A stretch of 64,000 nucleotides of DNA from Mediterranea sp. An20 (GTDB taxonomy: Bacteria; Bacteroidota; Bacteroidia; Bacteroidales; Bacteroidaceae). A model generated the notes under the pieces. The model had not been told where the DNA came from and did not search any database. It saw nothing but the letters and a program-made list of their open reading frames with translations. Numbering within the stretch: the first letter of the stretch is position 1; the number at the start of each line of letters is the position of its first letter. The position numbers were made by a program, and so were the translations under genes. Below, piece after piece: positions 34,089 to 42,782 of this stretch. The stretch is taken from contig NZ_NFJV01000011.1 in the NCBI RefSeq assembly GCF_002160055.1, positions 1-64,000 of the forward strand, in the 5' to 3' direction.

Positions 34089-36371
34089 TCAATGTTGCTT
34101 CTTCCCGAACAGGTTGCCCTTTCCGTTCTCCACCGCGCGAACGGTCAGGTCGGGCTTTTCACCTTCGGGATAAACAAGACAGGACTCTCCTTTCTGCAGG
34201 TTTACCTGCCAGGTGTCGGTTCCTAATCGGGTGGCGCGGACGGTCTTTCCGTCAGGGGCCTTGAATACCGGGCGGTCAATGTCTGTCACCAGTATGCATG
34301 GTTCTCCTGCCCGGCTCGTGATTTCGATGAAAGCCGTCTTCCCTGCCCGGCGGCTGGCAGAAACGGTAAAGGCACCTTCGGTCCGGAAGTCATAGTAAGC
34401 GACGTCCTGCCAGGCATCCGGCACAGCGGGGAAGACACGTATCTTGTCGCCCCAACTTTGCAACAACATGTCGTGGATGGATTGCGCGCCCGAAAGCGGC
34501 GTTTCGATAACGGGACCGGATTCGCGGTACAGCGTGTTGACGCTCAGGAAACGGCCGAACAGTCCGTTCAGGTAGTTGAGGGCATCGTTGCCGTTGCCCA
34601 AAGCCGATGAAATGGACGAGGCACCGGTCAGCGAGTAGCCCTGGTGGGCACCGGCCTTGCTCTGCCAGTAATCCAACGATTGCTTGATCAGGGCAGAATC
34701 AGCTGCGTCTTCCCTGTTCAGCAGATACAGCGGATAGGCTGCCAGCAGGTGCGAGTAGTGGCGGTGCGAGTTGGCGTAGGGCACATCCCGTCCGATGCGC
34801 AGGCCGTTTTCGTCCTGCGGGTAGGGCGTAAGGTTGGCCAGCACATGTTTCCACTTGGGCAGCAGCGGGTCGTCGATATGCAGACGGTCGGCTGCTTTCA
34901 CCAACGTCTGGCATCCCCAGCGCAACAGAGCAAGGTCGTAGTGGCAGTCTTCCGCGCTGCCATATTCGGGCGAGAAGGTAGCTGGCAAGTGCAGCTTGCC
35001 GTCGGCTTCTTCCTTCAGGAAATAGAGATAATAGTTGACAGCACCCTTGAGGAGGGGGAACAGTTTGTTGCGCAGCAGGTCATCGTCCATCTTGTGCCGG
35101 TAAATCAGCCAGAGGTTGTGGCAGGCCCAGGTGAGGTTGCCCACTTCCGGATTCTTGTCCACACCGGGTATGCCCACTGTTTCCGAAGCGGCATAGAAAT
35201 CTGTGGTGCGAGCCAGTCCGTAAGCGCCTTCCCGGTAGGCTTCGGGCAGGTTTTGTCGGAGCTGGTCCAAGTGGTCATACAACGTATGCTCCAGCGAGCC
35301 TGCCAGCTCCAGCCGGTTGGAGGCGTTCAGGGGCCAGTAGCTCAGCTGTACGTTCAGGTTCCACCAGGCGTTGGGCCAGGGCGTGACCGTCAGCCACGGA
35401 CCGGTGCAGTCCATCAGTGCCCGGTCTCCCCGTGTGGCCGATGCCAGCTTGTACATCTGTATCCAGTAAAAGTTTTCCTTTTGCGCATCGGGCAGGGTGA
35501 GGAAGCTGGACTGATAATAGTCATGCCACCAGGCGCGGTGCGACTGTTGCAGCTTGTCGAATCCCGTGCGGAGGGCTTTGTCCAGGGTTGCCCGGCTCAG
35601 TTCGCGGGCATTGTTCTCTGGATAGGTATGTTGCAGGTTCACCCAAAGGGTGCGCACATTTCCTTGGCGGGTCTCGCGCCAGGTCACTGCCGTTTCGCCT
35701 CCTGCCAGCAGCGGTTGGTAGGAGACACCTTCAGTGCTCGACGAGTCGACCTGTGCAGGAGGGTTGCTGGTATAGTTTTCGGGGACAGAAGGTTTCCACC
35801 CCTTGCTTTGCTTGGCATACAGGTAGCGTGGGCTGTCTGCGATGGCAGGATTCCACTCCCAACGGCAATTCTGTTCATTGCCCTCCGTCCATAATTGGGT
35901 AACGATGACCATCTCTTCGCTGTGTACGAAGCTGCGGATGTGTATCTTTCCGCGGGTGGTGGTAATGTCTGCCGTGGTTTCGGCGTTCCACAAGTCCAGG
36001 CGCATCTGTCCACCAGTGATTTCTCCGCAGGGATGCAGTGCAAAGTGTCCTGTCAGCAGGCGGCATTTATGGATCAGGTCATTGGCTTCCGGTCGGTGGT
36101 CGTGCACTTCGCAATCGCCCGTTTCAAACCGCAGATAATTCTGTCCCGGTTCTTTGTAAATCATCCATCCCAGCATGCCGTTGCCCATATAGGCCGATTC
36201 ATACCAATACTCCGGCAGCACGTTCCAAACCAAGTCCTGTTTGTGCATGAACTGCTCCCAATTGACTTCCAGACGGGCTTTATGGGTTGTTTCTGCCCGC
36301 AATGTGCCTGTTAAAAGCATAAGGAGAGACAGACACAACACTCTCCAGCCGTACTTTGTTTTGTGTAGCAT
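34089..36371 (-). CDS. GH95-type alpha-L-fucosidase-like glycoside hydrolase
   Basis: This 760-residue exported protein has a signal peptide (residues 1-26, ending TLRA). The N-terminal GH95 beta domain carries ESAYMGNGMLGWMIY. The alpha/alpha barrel contains NLNVQLSYWPLNASNRLELA (the N-x-N pair of GH95), a SPEYGSAEDCHYDLALLRWG block around the expected acid, and HRHYSHLLAAYPLYLLN. The C-terminal beta domain carries FRTEGAFTVSASRRAGKTAF. GH95 enzymes release alpha-1,2-fucose or related galactose from host glycans and plant polysaccharides. The gene stands alone with its own promoter, not in a polysaccharide-utilisation cluster. Exact substrate cannot be read here. Confidence 0.82.
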   Translation of the reverse strand: MLHKTKYGWRVLCLSLLMLLTGTLRAETTHKARLEVNWEQFMHKQDLVWNVLPEYWYESAYMGNGMLGWMIYKEPGQNYLRFETGDCEVHDHRPEANDLIHKCRLLTGHFALHPCGEITGGQMRLDLWNAETTADITTTRGKIHIRSFVHSEEMVIVTQLWTEGNEQNCRWEWNPAIADSPRYLYAKQSKGWKPSVPENYTSNPPAQVDSSSTEGVSYQPLLAGGETAVTWRETRQGNVRTLWVNLQHTYPENNARELSRATLDKALRTGFDKLQQSHRAWWHDYYQSSFLTLPDAQKENFYWIQMYKLASATRGDRALMDCTGPWLTVTPWPNAWWNLNVQLSYWPLNASNRLELAGSLEHTLYDHLDQLRQNLPEAYREGAYGLARTTDFYAASETVGIPGVDKNPEVGNLTWACHNLWLIYRHKMDDDLLRNKLFPLLKGAVNYYLYFLKEEADGKLHLPATFSPEYGSAEDCHYDLALLRWGCQTLVKAADRLHIDDPLLPKWKHVLANLTPYPQDENGLRIGRDVPYANSHRHYSHLLAAYPLYLLNREDAADSALIKQSLDYWQSKAGAHQGYSLTGASSISSALGNGNDALNYLNGLFGRFLSVNTLYRESGPVIETPLSGAQSIHDMLLQSWGDKIRVFPAVPDAWQDVAYYDFRTEGAFTVSASRRAGKTAFIEITSRAGEPCILVTDIDRPVFKAPDGKTVRATRLGTDTWQVNLQKGESCLVYPEGEKPDLTVRAVENGKGNLFGKKQH

Positions 36372-36431
36372 AATGATAAGATTTAACGCAAATCAGGCTT
36401 TGTGTTTCTTCAAGGCCGTTGTTTCCTTTTG

Positions 36432-36463
36432 CAAAGATAGACAGTGAATTTTGAACAGCCAAG
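36432..36463 (-). promoter_or_regulatory. Promoter of the GH95-type gene
   Basis: On the minus strand it reads CTTG, a 20-base spacer, then TATCTTTG (36432-36439). The leader would be about 55 nt. Confidence 0.6.
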
Positions 36464-36533
36464 GCTTTGACTGATTTATCTGATTAATTCTATCTTTATC
36501 CGGATACTGTATCCTTTTTTCTTGCCTTGTTCC

Positions 36534-36621
36534 TAAGCTGTTGGAAGCGTGCTTCCGGGGTATGGGCACTGTGCTTCCAAGCTATAAGCCGTTTGCTTCT
36601 GACTTATAGGCCAACCGGGCA
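36534..36621 (-). repeat. 22-bp degenerate tandem repeat array, site 5
   Basis: GCTTC recurs at 36551, 36573 and 36595, exactly 22 bp apart. Units contain AAGCTATAAG and GACTTATAGG. It lies between the HAD-DUF3667 gene and the promoter of the GH95-type gene. Confidence 0.7.
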
Positions 36622-36651
36622 TGAACGTGGGGGCTTGGAAGTGGCAGGAAT

Positions 36652-38595
36652 TTATAAAGTCCGGAGGCATAGCTCACCCAGGATAATGATTCCTGCAAGG
36701 GTTATGCAGACCGCAACGAAAAGCAGACTACCATAGACGTAGACCAGTGCCGAGCGTTTGAGACTGTCCCACCACGAGCAGAGATACAGTTGCCGCATGT
36801 CCCACCAGAAAAGCAGGAAGAGGAACCACCAGGGCAGGGCAAAAAGGTCGTCGGCATAGTCGGTCAGGCCGACCGGCAGGCAGAGAATGCTGAGCAGGAT
36901 GGCTTGGGCGGCAATGTAGGCCTGGATGAAGAAATGTTCCATCAGGTTGAAACGCACCTGTATGGGGTGGCGGCGCAACCGGCGGCGGCTCTGGAATGCC
37001 CAATAGGTACCCACGGCCAGGAAAGGCAGGATGAGGATGATTTGCAGCGTGCGGTTGCCGTGTCCCCAGCGCTCCAGCAGCGTCCATACGTGGGAGAGGA
37101 AAGGACTTTGTGCCAGCCACGAGGATAGATGCTGTCTCAGTCTGCTGTGGTTCAGCAGGGAACTGATGGAATTGTCATCGGTCTCCTTGTGTGTGAGGGA
37201 CGGGGCGATGGAGTCGGCAGACAACAGCCCGTCCAGTTGGGCTTGCATGTTGGCTATGGCGATGTTGTTGGCCGACCGGGAGATGAAGTCCGAGTCTTGT
37301 GCATTTTCTTCCAGCAATTCGACGATGCTTTCTTGCAGTCGCTCAATCTTTACGGAGTCGGGCATCGGGGTAGCTTCCTTGGAGCGGTCTTGTGGCTGGA
37401 GAATGACCAACTGCATGGCCAACAGATAGAAAGCCACGAGCAGGAACAGCGTCTGCAGGGGCATGGAGTAGGCAGCGCGTCGTCCTTGCATGAATCCGCG
37501 CATCAGGTGTCCGGGGCGGTAGAGTAGGGCGATGAGGGTGTGCCCGAACTTGCCGTCCACACGGAACAGGCTGCGCAGGATGTTGCCTGCCGCATGCTTC
37601 AACTGGAAGCGGTAGACTCCGCGCGTCTGGCCGCAGCGGGGACAGAAGTTGCCCGTGTACGTATGTCCGCAGTTGCGGCAGGTGCAGGTCTGTGTGCTGA
37701 GCGGGGCAGGCATCTTGCCGCGTATCTGTCGGATGTGGAAGGCACGGTAGCGCACCGTGAGGGGGTGCAGTTGTTTATTCAGCCACGTCCTGACAACCGT
37801 AGGCAGGATGCGGCGGCAACGGGCCACCTTCCAGAGGTAGAGCAGGAAAAGGGTGAGGAAAATAAAGGTCGGGTCTTCATCCAACGGGAAGCTTTCGGCG
37901 CAGGCAAACATTCCCAGCAGAGACAGCAGAACGATTTGTCCGATGCTGATGCGGGGGGGAGCCAGCAGTTCGTCCAGTGTGGTCATGATGCGTCGGTGGG
38001 GGTAGCGGCGCAGTTCATCGGCCGTGGTGACTCCGTGGGTCACACCTGCAAAGTCCACACCTGCCGCCTGGGCTGTTTCGGCATCCACTGTGCTGTCGCC
38101 AATGTAGAGTATGTGCTTCTTCTTTATACCCAAACGTCCGATGGCAAAGAGGAGGCCTTCGGGGTCGGGTTTGGCGCGGGAGACATCTTCTCCACCCACC
38201 ACAATGTCCAGGAAATCGGCGGGCAAGTACTGGTCCAGCAGTTCGTGGATACGGAAGCGGTATTTGGTGGAGATAATTCCTACGCGGGCACCTCGTCTTT
38301 TTAAAGCCCGCAACACGCGCAGGGTTTCCGGAAAAAGATGGGTGTTGCGCGTCATGTGTATGTCGGCTTCTTGCCGGTATTGTTGTTTGAAGTCTGCTAA
38401 GCGGTCGGCATCGGTAATGCCTGTCAGGATGGAGAACGATTCTTCCAATGTCTTGCCGATGGTGCGGCGGATGGCGTCGTCGGTCACGTCGGCATAACCG
38501 TGTCGTTCCAGTACATTGCGGAAGCACATTACAATGCCGCGCGACGAGTCGGCCAGGGTATAGTCGAAATCAAAGAGATAGGCTTGATAAGACAT
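36652..38595 (-). CDS. HAD phosphatase fused to a DUF3667 zinc-ribbon membrane protein
   Basis: This single continuous frame of 647 residues joins two unrelated modules. Residues 1 to about 215 form a HAD-superfamily phosphatase close to phosphoglycolate phosphatases: FDFDYTLADSS, GIISTKYRFRI, SRAKPDPEG and YIGDSTVDAETAQAAGV. After a hydrophobic segment and a basic linker comes a zinc ribbon (CRNC and CPRC, about 305-325), then the DUF3667 block VDGKFGHTLIALLYRPGHLM. Several membrane helices follow to the C terminus. DUF3667 proteins normally occur alone. I see no frameshift or stop at the junction, so this looks like a genuine fusion. The membrane module may anchor the phosphatase at the inner membrane. 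Confidence 0.85.
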   Translation of the reverse strand: MSYQAYLFDFDYTLADSSRGIVMCFRNVLERHGYADVTDDAIRRTIGKTLEESFSILTGITDADRLADFKQQYRQEADIHMTRNTHLFPETLRVLRALKRRGARVGIISTKYRFRIHELLDQYLPADFLDIVVGGEDVSRAKPDPEGLLFAIGRLGIKKKHILYIGDSTVDAETAQAAGVDFAGVTHGVTTADELRRYPHRRIMTTLDELLAPPRISIGQIVLLSLLGMFACAESFPLDEDPTFIFLTLFLLYLWKVARCRRILPTVVRTWLNKQLHPLTVRYRAFHIRQIRGKMPAPLSTQTCTCRNCGHTYTGNFCPRCGQTRGVYRFQLKHAAGNILRSLFRVDGKFGHTLIALLYRPGHLMRGFMQGRRAAYSMPLQTLFLLVAFYLLAMQLVILQPQDRSKEATPMPDSVKIERLQESIVELLEENAQDSDFISRSANNIAIANMQAQLDGLLSADSIAPSLTHKETDDNSISSLLNHSRLRQHLSSWLAQSPFLSHVWTLLERWGHGNRTLQIILILPFLAVGTYWAFQSRRRLRRHPIQVRFNLMEHFFIQAYIAAQAILLSILCLPVGLTDYADDLFALPWWFLFLLFWWDMRQLYLCSWWDSLKRSALVYVYGSLLFVAVCITLAGIIILGELCLRTL

Positions 38596-38614
38596 GCGGA
38601 TGGGGGAGTGGTTA

Positions 38615-38698
38615 ATGGTTAATGATTAATGGTTAATGGTTAATGGTAAATGGTAAATGACGTCCGGTCGCACGTATTAACCATTAATCATTAACCAT
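38615..38698. repeat. Inverted repeat of TTAATGG words
   Basis: ATGGTTAATGATTAATGG plus TTAAT (38615-38637) is repeated as a perfect 23-bp inverted copy at 38676-38698. The left arm is itself made of tandem TTAATGG/TAAATGG words. It lies between the TraB/GumN and HAD-DUF3667 genes. Confidence 0.85.
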
Positions 38699-38710
38699 TC
38701 ACCATTATTC

Positions 38711-39592
38711 TCATTTCATCGGTTCTACGGTGTAATCTTGCGCTTTCAGCAGTGCGAGCACGCCTTGTTCGCCCGGCAGGTGTCCGGCACCTACGACAAA
38801 GAGGGTAGGAGCCGCTTGCATGATGGCAGGCATCTGTTTCACCCAGGCCTGGTTGCGGTCGTACAGCAGTTGGGCCATCTCTTCGGGAGTTGGGTCGCAC
38901 GAAGTGCCTTCTTTTTCTTCCATCAGTTGAAGCATCTTGTCCAAGTCTTGTGCGGTGTAGGCAGCAATGATCTCCTTGACCTGGCGCTCGACCTTGTCGG
39001 GGTCGCTCACGAAGCAGTAGAGGTCTTCGGCCTGACGGCGGAGTGGTTTATTGAAGAGAATATCCACTTGCGACTGTGCTGTTTCCAATCCACCCACCTT
39101 CTTACCTTGCTCCGTGGCTTCTTGCTGGAAGGAAGCGTCCAACTGCTCCTGGGGGTTATAGCCAGGTGTGTGTTTCATGTAGAACAGCACGGTCAGTTGT
39201 TGGAAGAGGGCAGCGGGTTTCATGCGGTCCAGCAGGGCAATGTCTACCTGCAGGTATTCTGTCACTGCGCGGCTTACTACTTCAAACTCTTCGGGGGTGA
39301 AGAGGCTTTTCAGTGTAGTGTCATTGGGCAGCATCGTCTGTTGTTGCATCTGGGCCAGGAATTCGGGTTTCATCATGTCGGCCATGACCAGTTCGCCGTA
39401 CACCTGCCGGATGTCCTGCATGGCTTGTGGCAGGGAAGCAATGCTGTCTTTGATGCTGAGTGGTGAGAGGTGGTAAGTGCCGAAGATGTAAGATGGTTGT
39501 TGCAGTCCGTTGCCGGAAATTTTCCAAAGCAGTTGTGACTGGGCACCGAGAGTGACTGCGATGAGCAGCACGAGGGTAATGAATCGTTTCAT
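38711..39592 (-). CDS. TraB/GumN-family protein
   Basis: This 293-residue protein has an N-terminal signal peptide (MKRFITLVLLIAVTLGAQSQ). Two GxxH-type motifs mark the TraB/GumN fold: FGTYHL near residue 40 and VVGAGHLPGEQGVL near residue 270. Related proteins form a proposed metalloprotease clan (Tiki/TraB), and the active-site histidines are conserved here. It is probably periplasmic. The substrate is unknown. Inverted repeats flank it on both sides. Confidence 0.85.
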   Translation of the reverse strand: MKRFITLVLLIAVTLGAQSQLLWKISGNGLQQPSYIFGTYHLSPLSIKDSIASLPQAMQDIRQVYGELVMADMMKPEFLAQMQQQTMLPNDTTLKSLFTPEEFEVVSRAVTEYLQVDIALLDRMKPAALFQQLTVLFYMKHTPGYNPQEQLDASFQQEATEQGKKVGGLETAQSQVDILFNKPLRRQAEDLYCFVSDPDKVERQVKEIIAAYTAQDLDKMLQLMEEKEGTSCDPTPEEMAQLLYDRNQAWVKQMPAIMQAAPTLFVVGAGHLPGEQGVLALLKAQDYTVEPMK

Positions 39593-39613
39593 AATAATAT
39601 AATAAATAATGGG

Positions 39614-39743
39614 AGCCCCTCCCAGCCTCCCCCGAAGGGGAGGAGCTTGGAAGCTGAGTTAAGTTAGTTATTTAGTTATCAATCTGTCCGTTAACGCCCG
39701 CAGTTTCGGTCACCTCCCCTTCGGGGGGAGGAGGGAGGGGGCT
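39614..39743. repeat. Large GC-rich inverted repeat (CCCCTCCC type)
   Basis: The left arm (39614-39646, AGCCCCTCCCAGCCTCCCC) and the right arm (39711-39743, ending GAGGAGGGAGGGGGCT) are nearly perfect inverted copies. Each arm also contains its own small palindrome, CCTCCCC-TTCGGGG. The right arm reaches into the last codon of the NlpC/P60 gene. Confidence 0.75.
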
Positions 39744-40344
39744 ACCGTATCCGCCTGCCCCGCATCCAGTGTTCGTCCCAATACTCCTCATCCAATCGGC
39801 TGACGATGACACCACGACTGGTGCTGGCATGGACAAACTTGCCGTCTTTCAGATAGATGCCTACGTGGGAAACGCGCCGTCGGCGTGAACCGTGGAAGAA
39901 CACCAAGTCACCCTCCCGCAATTTGTTCCGGCGTACGCGGCGGCCTTCTTTCACTTGCTCGGAGGTGCTGCGGGGCAGTTCGGTGCGATAAATGGTTTTA
40001 TAAATCTGGCGTGCGAAACCCGAACAGTCCGTTCCGCGCTTGCTCTGTCCACCGCTGCGGTAGGGCACGCCTATCCATTCTGCTGCCTCCAGGTAGAGGG
40101 CGTGGTTGTCTTTGGGACCGATGTCCATGCCGAGGCGGTTGGAAGCACGCACTAAGGCGCGATAGTCTAAATTGGGCGCAGTAGTACGGCAGCTTGTCAG
40201 ACCGACGAGAAGCAGAAGGAGAAAGCAAATTTTTAGTGAGGAATGAGAAAGGAAGGATGAAGAAATTCCGTGTAAAGCGGCAGCTTTGCGTTCGTTCTTC
40301 CATCTTGATATTTCATTCCTTCTTATCAATTCTTTATTATTCAT
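39742..40344 (-). CDS. NlpC/P60 (C40) peptidase lipoprotein
   Basis: This predicted cell-wall endopeptidase cuts peptide stems of murein. Of its 200 residues, the N-terminal part contains a lipoprotein signal with Cys52 (LLLVGLTSC). The catalytic triad of the NlpC/P60 fold is Cys107 (RGTDCSGFARQIY), His160 (VSHVGIYL) and His172 (FVHASTSRG). The first 20 residues are polar and unusual for a signal, so translation may begin later. The start codon overlaps the stop of the ABC ATPase gene (ATGA), so the genes are translationally coupled. Confidence 0.88.
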   Translation of the reverse strand: MNNKELIRRNEISRWKNERKAAALHGISSSFLSHSSLKICFLLLLLVGLTSCRTTAPNLDYRALVRASNRLGMDIGPKDNHALYLEAAEWIGVPYRSGGQSKRGTDCSGFARQIYKTIYRTELPRSTSEQVKEGRRVRRNKLREGDLVFFHGSRRRRVSHVGIYLKDGKFVHASTSRGVIVSRLDEEYWDEHWMRGRRIR

Positions 40345-41078
40345 TCTACATGGTTGTCTGGTTCTTCATTGCCTTCTGCTTTCAGTTCAAAGTAGTCTTC
40401 CAGTTCTTTCTCTGCCTGTCCGTCGCGGTTGTCAATGTCGCGCAGGATGACACCGTGCTCCAGCAGGGCGATGCGGGGACAGATGTCTACGGTGTGGTTC
40501 AAGTTGTGGCTGGAGATGAGGACGGTAGCGTGGTACTCCTCGTTATAGGATTTCAGCAGGTGCTTGATGATGGCCTGGCTGGAGGGGTCGAGGAAGTTGA
40601 AGGGTTCGTCGAGGATGAGCAGCCGGGGGTGGTGCAGCATGGCGCTGATGATGCCAATCTTCTGCTTGTTGCCCATGGAATAATTCCGGATAAACTTCTT
40701 CTGTCCCAGCACCTCACCGTTCATGAAGCGTTCGAAGGGGCGGAGTCGTTCGTCCACGTCTTCTTTCTTCAAGCCATACATGCGGCCGATGAAGTAGAAA
40801 TATTCTTCGGGTGTGAGGTAGTCGATAAGGAAGCCGTCGTCGATGTAGGCACCCGTGATGTCTTTCCAGTCTTCGGTGTGGGTGACGTCGGTGCCTTGGA
40901 TGGCTACCGTGCCGGCATCAGCCTTGACCAGGTCGAGAATGAGTCGGAACAGGGTGGTCTTGCCTGCGCCGTTGTTGCCCACCAGGCCCAGCATGTCGCC
41001 GTCGGCAATGGTGTAGCGGTCTATGTCGATGGCCCGTTTGGAGCCGTAATTTTTTTGCAAATCGGTTATTTCTATCAT
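40341..41078 (-). CDS. ABC transporter ATP-binding protein
   Basis: This 245-residue ATPase has Walker A GNNGAGKTT (34-42), the signature YSMGNKQKI (a variant of LSGGQ), Walker B LLILDEPFNFLDP and the switch histidine in ISSHNL. It pairs with the upstream DUF5687 membrane protein (42-bp gap). Together they look like an exporter of unknown substrate, co-transcribed with the NlpC/P60 lipoprotein. Confidence 0.92.
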   Translation of the reverse strand: MIEITDLQKNYGSKRAIDIDRYTIADGDMLGLVGNNGAGKTTLFRLILDLVKADAGTVAIQGTDVTHTEDWKDITGAYIDDGFLIDYLTPEEYFYFIGRMYGLKKEDVDERLRPFERFMNGEVLGQKKFIRNYSMGNKQKIGIISAMLHHPRLLILDEPFNFLDPSSQAIIKHLLKSYNEEYHATVLISSHNLNHTVDICPRIALLEHGVILRDIDNRDGQAEKELEDYFELKAEGNEEPDNHVE

Positions 41079-41120
41079 GTCTTTTATCTTTTAGGTATGT
41101 GTGATTGTCGTAGATGGTTA

Positions 41121-42614
41121 TTATCGCTGGCGGCTGTCGCGGAATCCCTCCATGTTTTTGTATCTCCGTTTCATCAGTCTGCGGTAGACGTTGCCTATCC
41201 ACAGGCGCGAGGTCAGCATGAAGCCCAATCCGAGAATGAGCAGGGTGGTGTAGGCCACGGTATCGCCAAAGGCAAGCGTCAGCGGATAGTACAGGGCTAA
41301 AGGGATGGCAAAGGAGGCTCCACCCATGATGCTTTGCAGTCCTGTGCCGGCATTACGGCGGGCAGTCATCTTGGCATTGAGGTCGACCGTCTGGTTGTTG
41401 TAGACTGCCACCTGAAAGAAGCAGCAGTACGAGAGCCCGGCAGTGAAGAACATCCACGCAGTATTCTGTAGCAGGGTTATTTTCCCCATAAACACTGCGG
41501 GCAGCATCAGTACGAATGGGAGCAGCAAGGCTATGGTATATAGACGATATTTGGCTGTAAGTAGCGAACGCAGCGATTCGCGACGGCTCATCAGACCGTC
41601 CATGTAGTTGCCTTCGTAACCCAACAATGTACTGAAAAACAGCAGGGCGAAGATGGCGTAGTTGTAAATCATCAGGAAGTTGTTCATTCCTGCCCCGTAT
41701 ATATCTGTAAAGGCAACAATCAGACTGAAGGCCACTACGATGCACAGGCAGGAGATGAGCGATTTGCGGCACATTTTGTTGCGGAGCATCAGCTTCAGTT
41801 CCAGTCTCATGTATTCACCCACTTGGCCGTAGCGGTCGAGGAATTTATATTCCGACAGGTTTTTTACGCGCACGGTAGAGTCTTCTGTTTTGTTCAGTTC
41901 GTTGTATATCGTGCGGCGGATGACGCGGCTGTCGATGAACCACATCAGGGCGATGCTGGCTATGAGCGACAGAAACACCCATATATTACTTGTGATAAAG
42001 CCTTCGCCCAAGTCACGGAACCAGTCGAACACCGGGCTTTCTTCAGGCAGGAACATCCCTAAGGTCAGTCCGCCATAGATAGCTACGGGCAACAGCACCC
42101 ACCAGATGTGTTCGCCAAGGAGTGTGCGGAACAGCAGGAACCAGTAGTTGTTGAACAGCATCAGTAGCCAGATGCCGATGCAATAACACAGCACGCCCCA
42201 CAGCCCGTAGAACTTGGTGACAGTGATGATAGCAAACGGCACAAACAGGAAGAGCCAGATGAAGTTGAATCCGCTCAGTCCCGAACGCACCAGCAGGCAG
42301 TCTATCAGCTTATGCTTTTTTATGGGAAGTAGCAGGTAGGGCTTCACCTCCTGCGTGGGTGTTTTCTGGAAGGGGAAGCGGATGAGGAAATCAAGCGCCA
42401 GCACGAACACCAGACCCGAGTTGAGCACATGGTACGGCTCTACCGACCCGCCATCGAAAGCAAGGGCGAATATCGTTCCGAAGAAGATGAGGTAGCCTGC
42501 CCAGAACACGGCCATGAGATACATCCAGAATCGTCCGAAGCGGTTCTTCTCGTACATAGGGTGGCGTTTGTCGGCCAGACGGCCGTGGCGGCGCAGTTCT
42601 AAAAATAGGTTCAT
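41121..42614 (-). CDS. DUF5687-family ABC transporter membrane subunit
   Basis: This 497-residue protein has about a dozen hydrophobic helices and a central cytoplasmic part (EYKFLDRYGQVGEYMRLELK). It matches DUF5687, a Bacteroidetes family that acts as the permease of ABC-type systems. The ABC ATPase follows directly. The substrate is not predictable. CCCCTCCC-type repeats lie at its 5' end. Confidence 0.82.
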   Translation of the reverse strand: MNLFLELRRHGRLADKRHPMYEKNRFGRFWMYLMAVFWAGYLIFFGTIFALAFDGGSVEPYHVLNSGLVFVLALDFLIRFPFQKTPTQEVKPYLLLPIKKHKLIDCLLVRSGLSGFNFIWLFLFVPFAIITVTKFYGLWGVLCYCIGIWLLMLFNNYWFLLFRTLLGEHIWWVLLPVAIYGGLTLGMFLPEESPVFDWFRDLGEGFITSNIWVFLSLIASIALMWFIDSRVIRRTIYNELNKTEDSTVRVKNLSEYKFLDRYGQVGEYMRLELKLMLRNKMCRKSLISCLCIVVAFSLIVAFTDIYGAGMNNFLMIYNYAIFALLFFSTLLGYEGNYMDGLMSRRESLRSLLTAKYRLYTIALLLPFVLMLPAVFMGKITLLQNTAWMFFTAGLSYCCFFQVAVYNNQTVDLNAKMTARRNAGTGLQSIMGGASFAIPLALYYPLTLAFGDTVAYTTLLILGLGFMLTSRLWIGNVYRRLMKRRYKNMEGFRDSRQR

Positions 42615-42625
42615 AAGAAGAAAGA

Positions 42626-42663
42626 AAGCCCCTCCCCCGACCCCTCCCCCGCAGGGAGGGGAG
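42626..42663. repeat. GC-rich CCCCTCCC palindromic repeat
   Basis: AGCCCCTCCC and CCCCTCCCCCGCAGGGAGG form an imperfect palindrome of the same base composition as the arms at 39614-39743. It lies in the spacer between the DUF5687 and M16 genes. A diverged CGCCGCTGGGGGAGGG copy lies at about 42750-42778. Confidence 0.6.
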
Positions 42664-42782
42664 GACGAGCGAGAGGCTGTTAATCGGTTGTTATATAATA
42701 ATAGGTGTAATCAACATACATAGTAGGTGTGATGGCCGTTTCCCCGTTCCTTCGCCGCTGGGGGAGGGAACGGGGAGGGACT

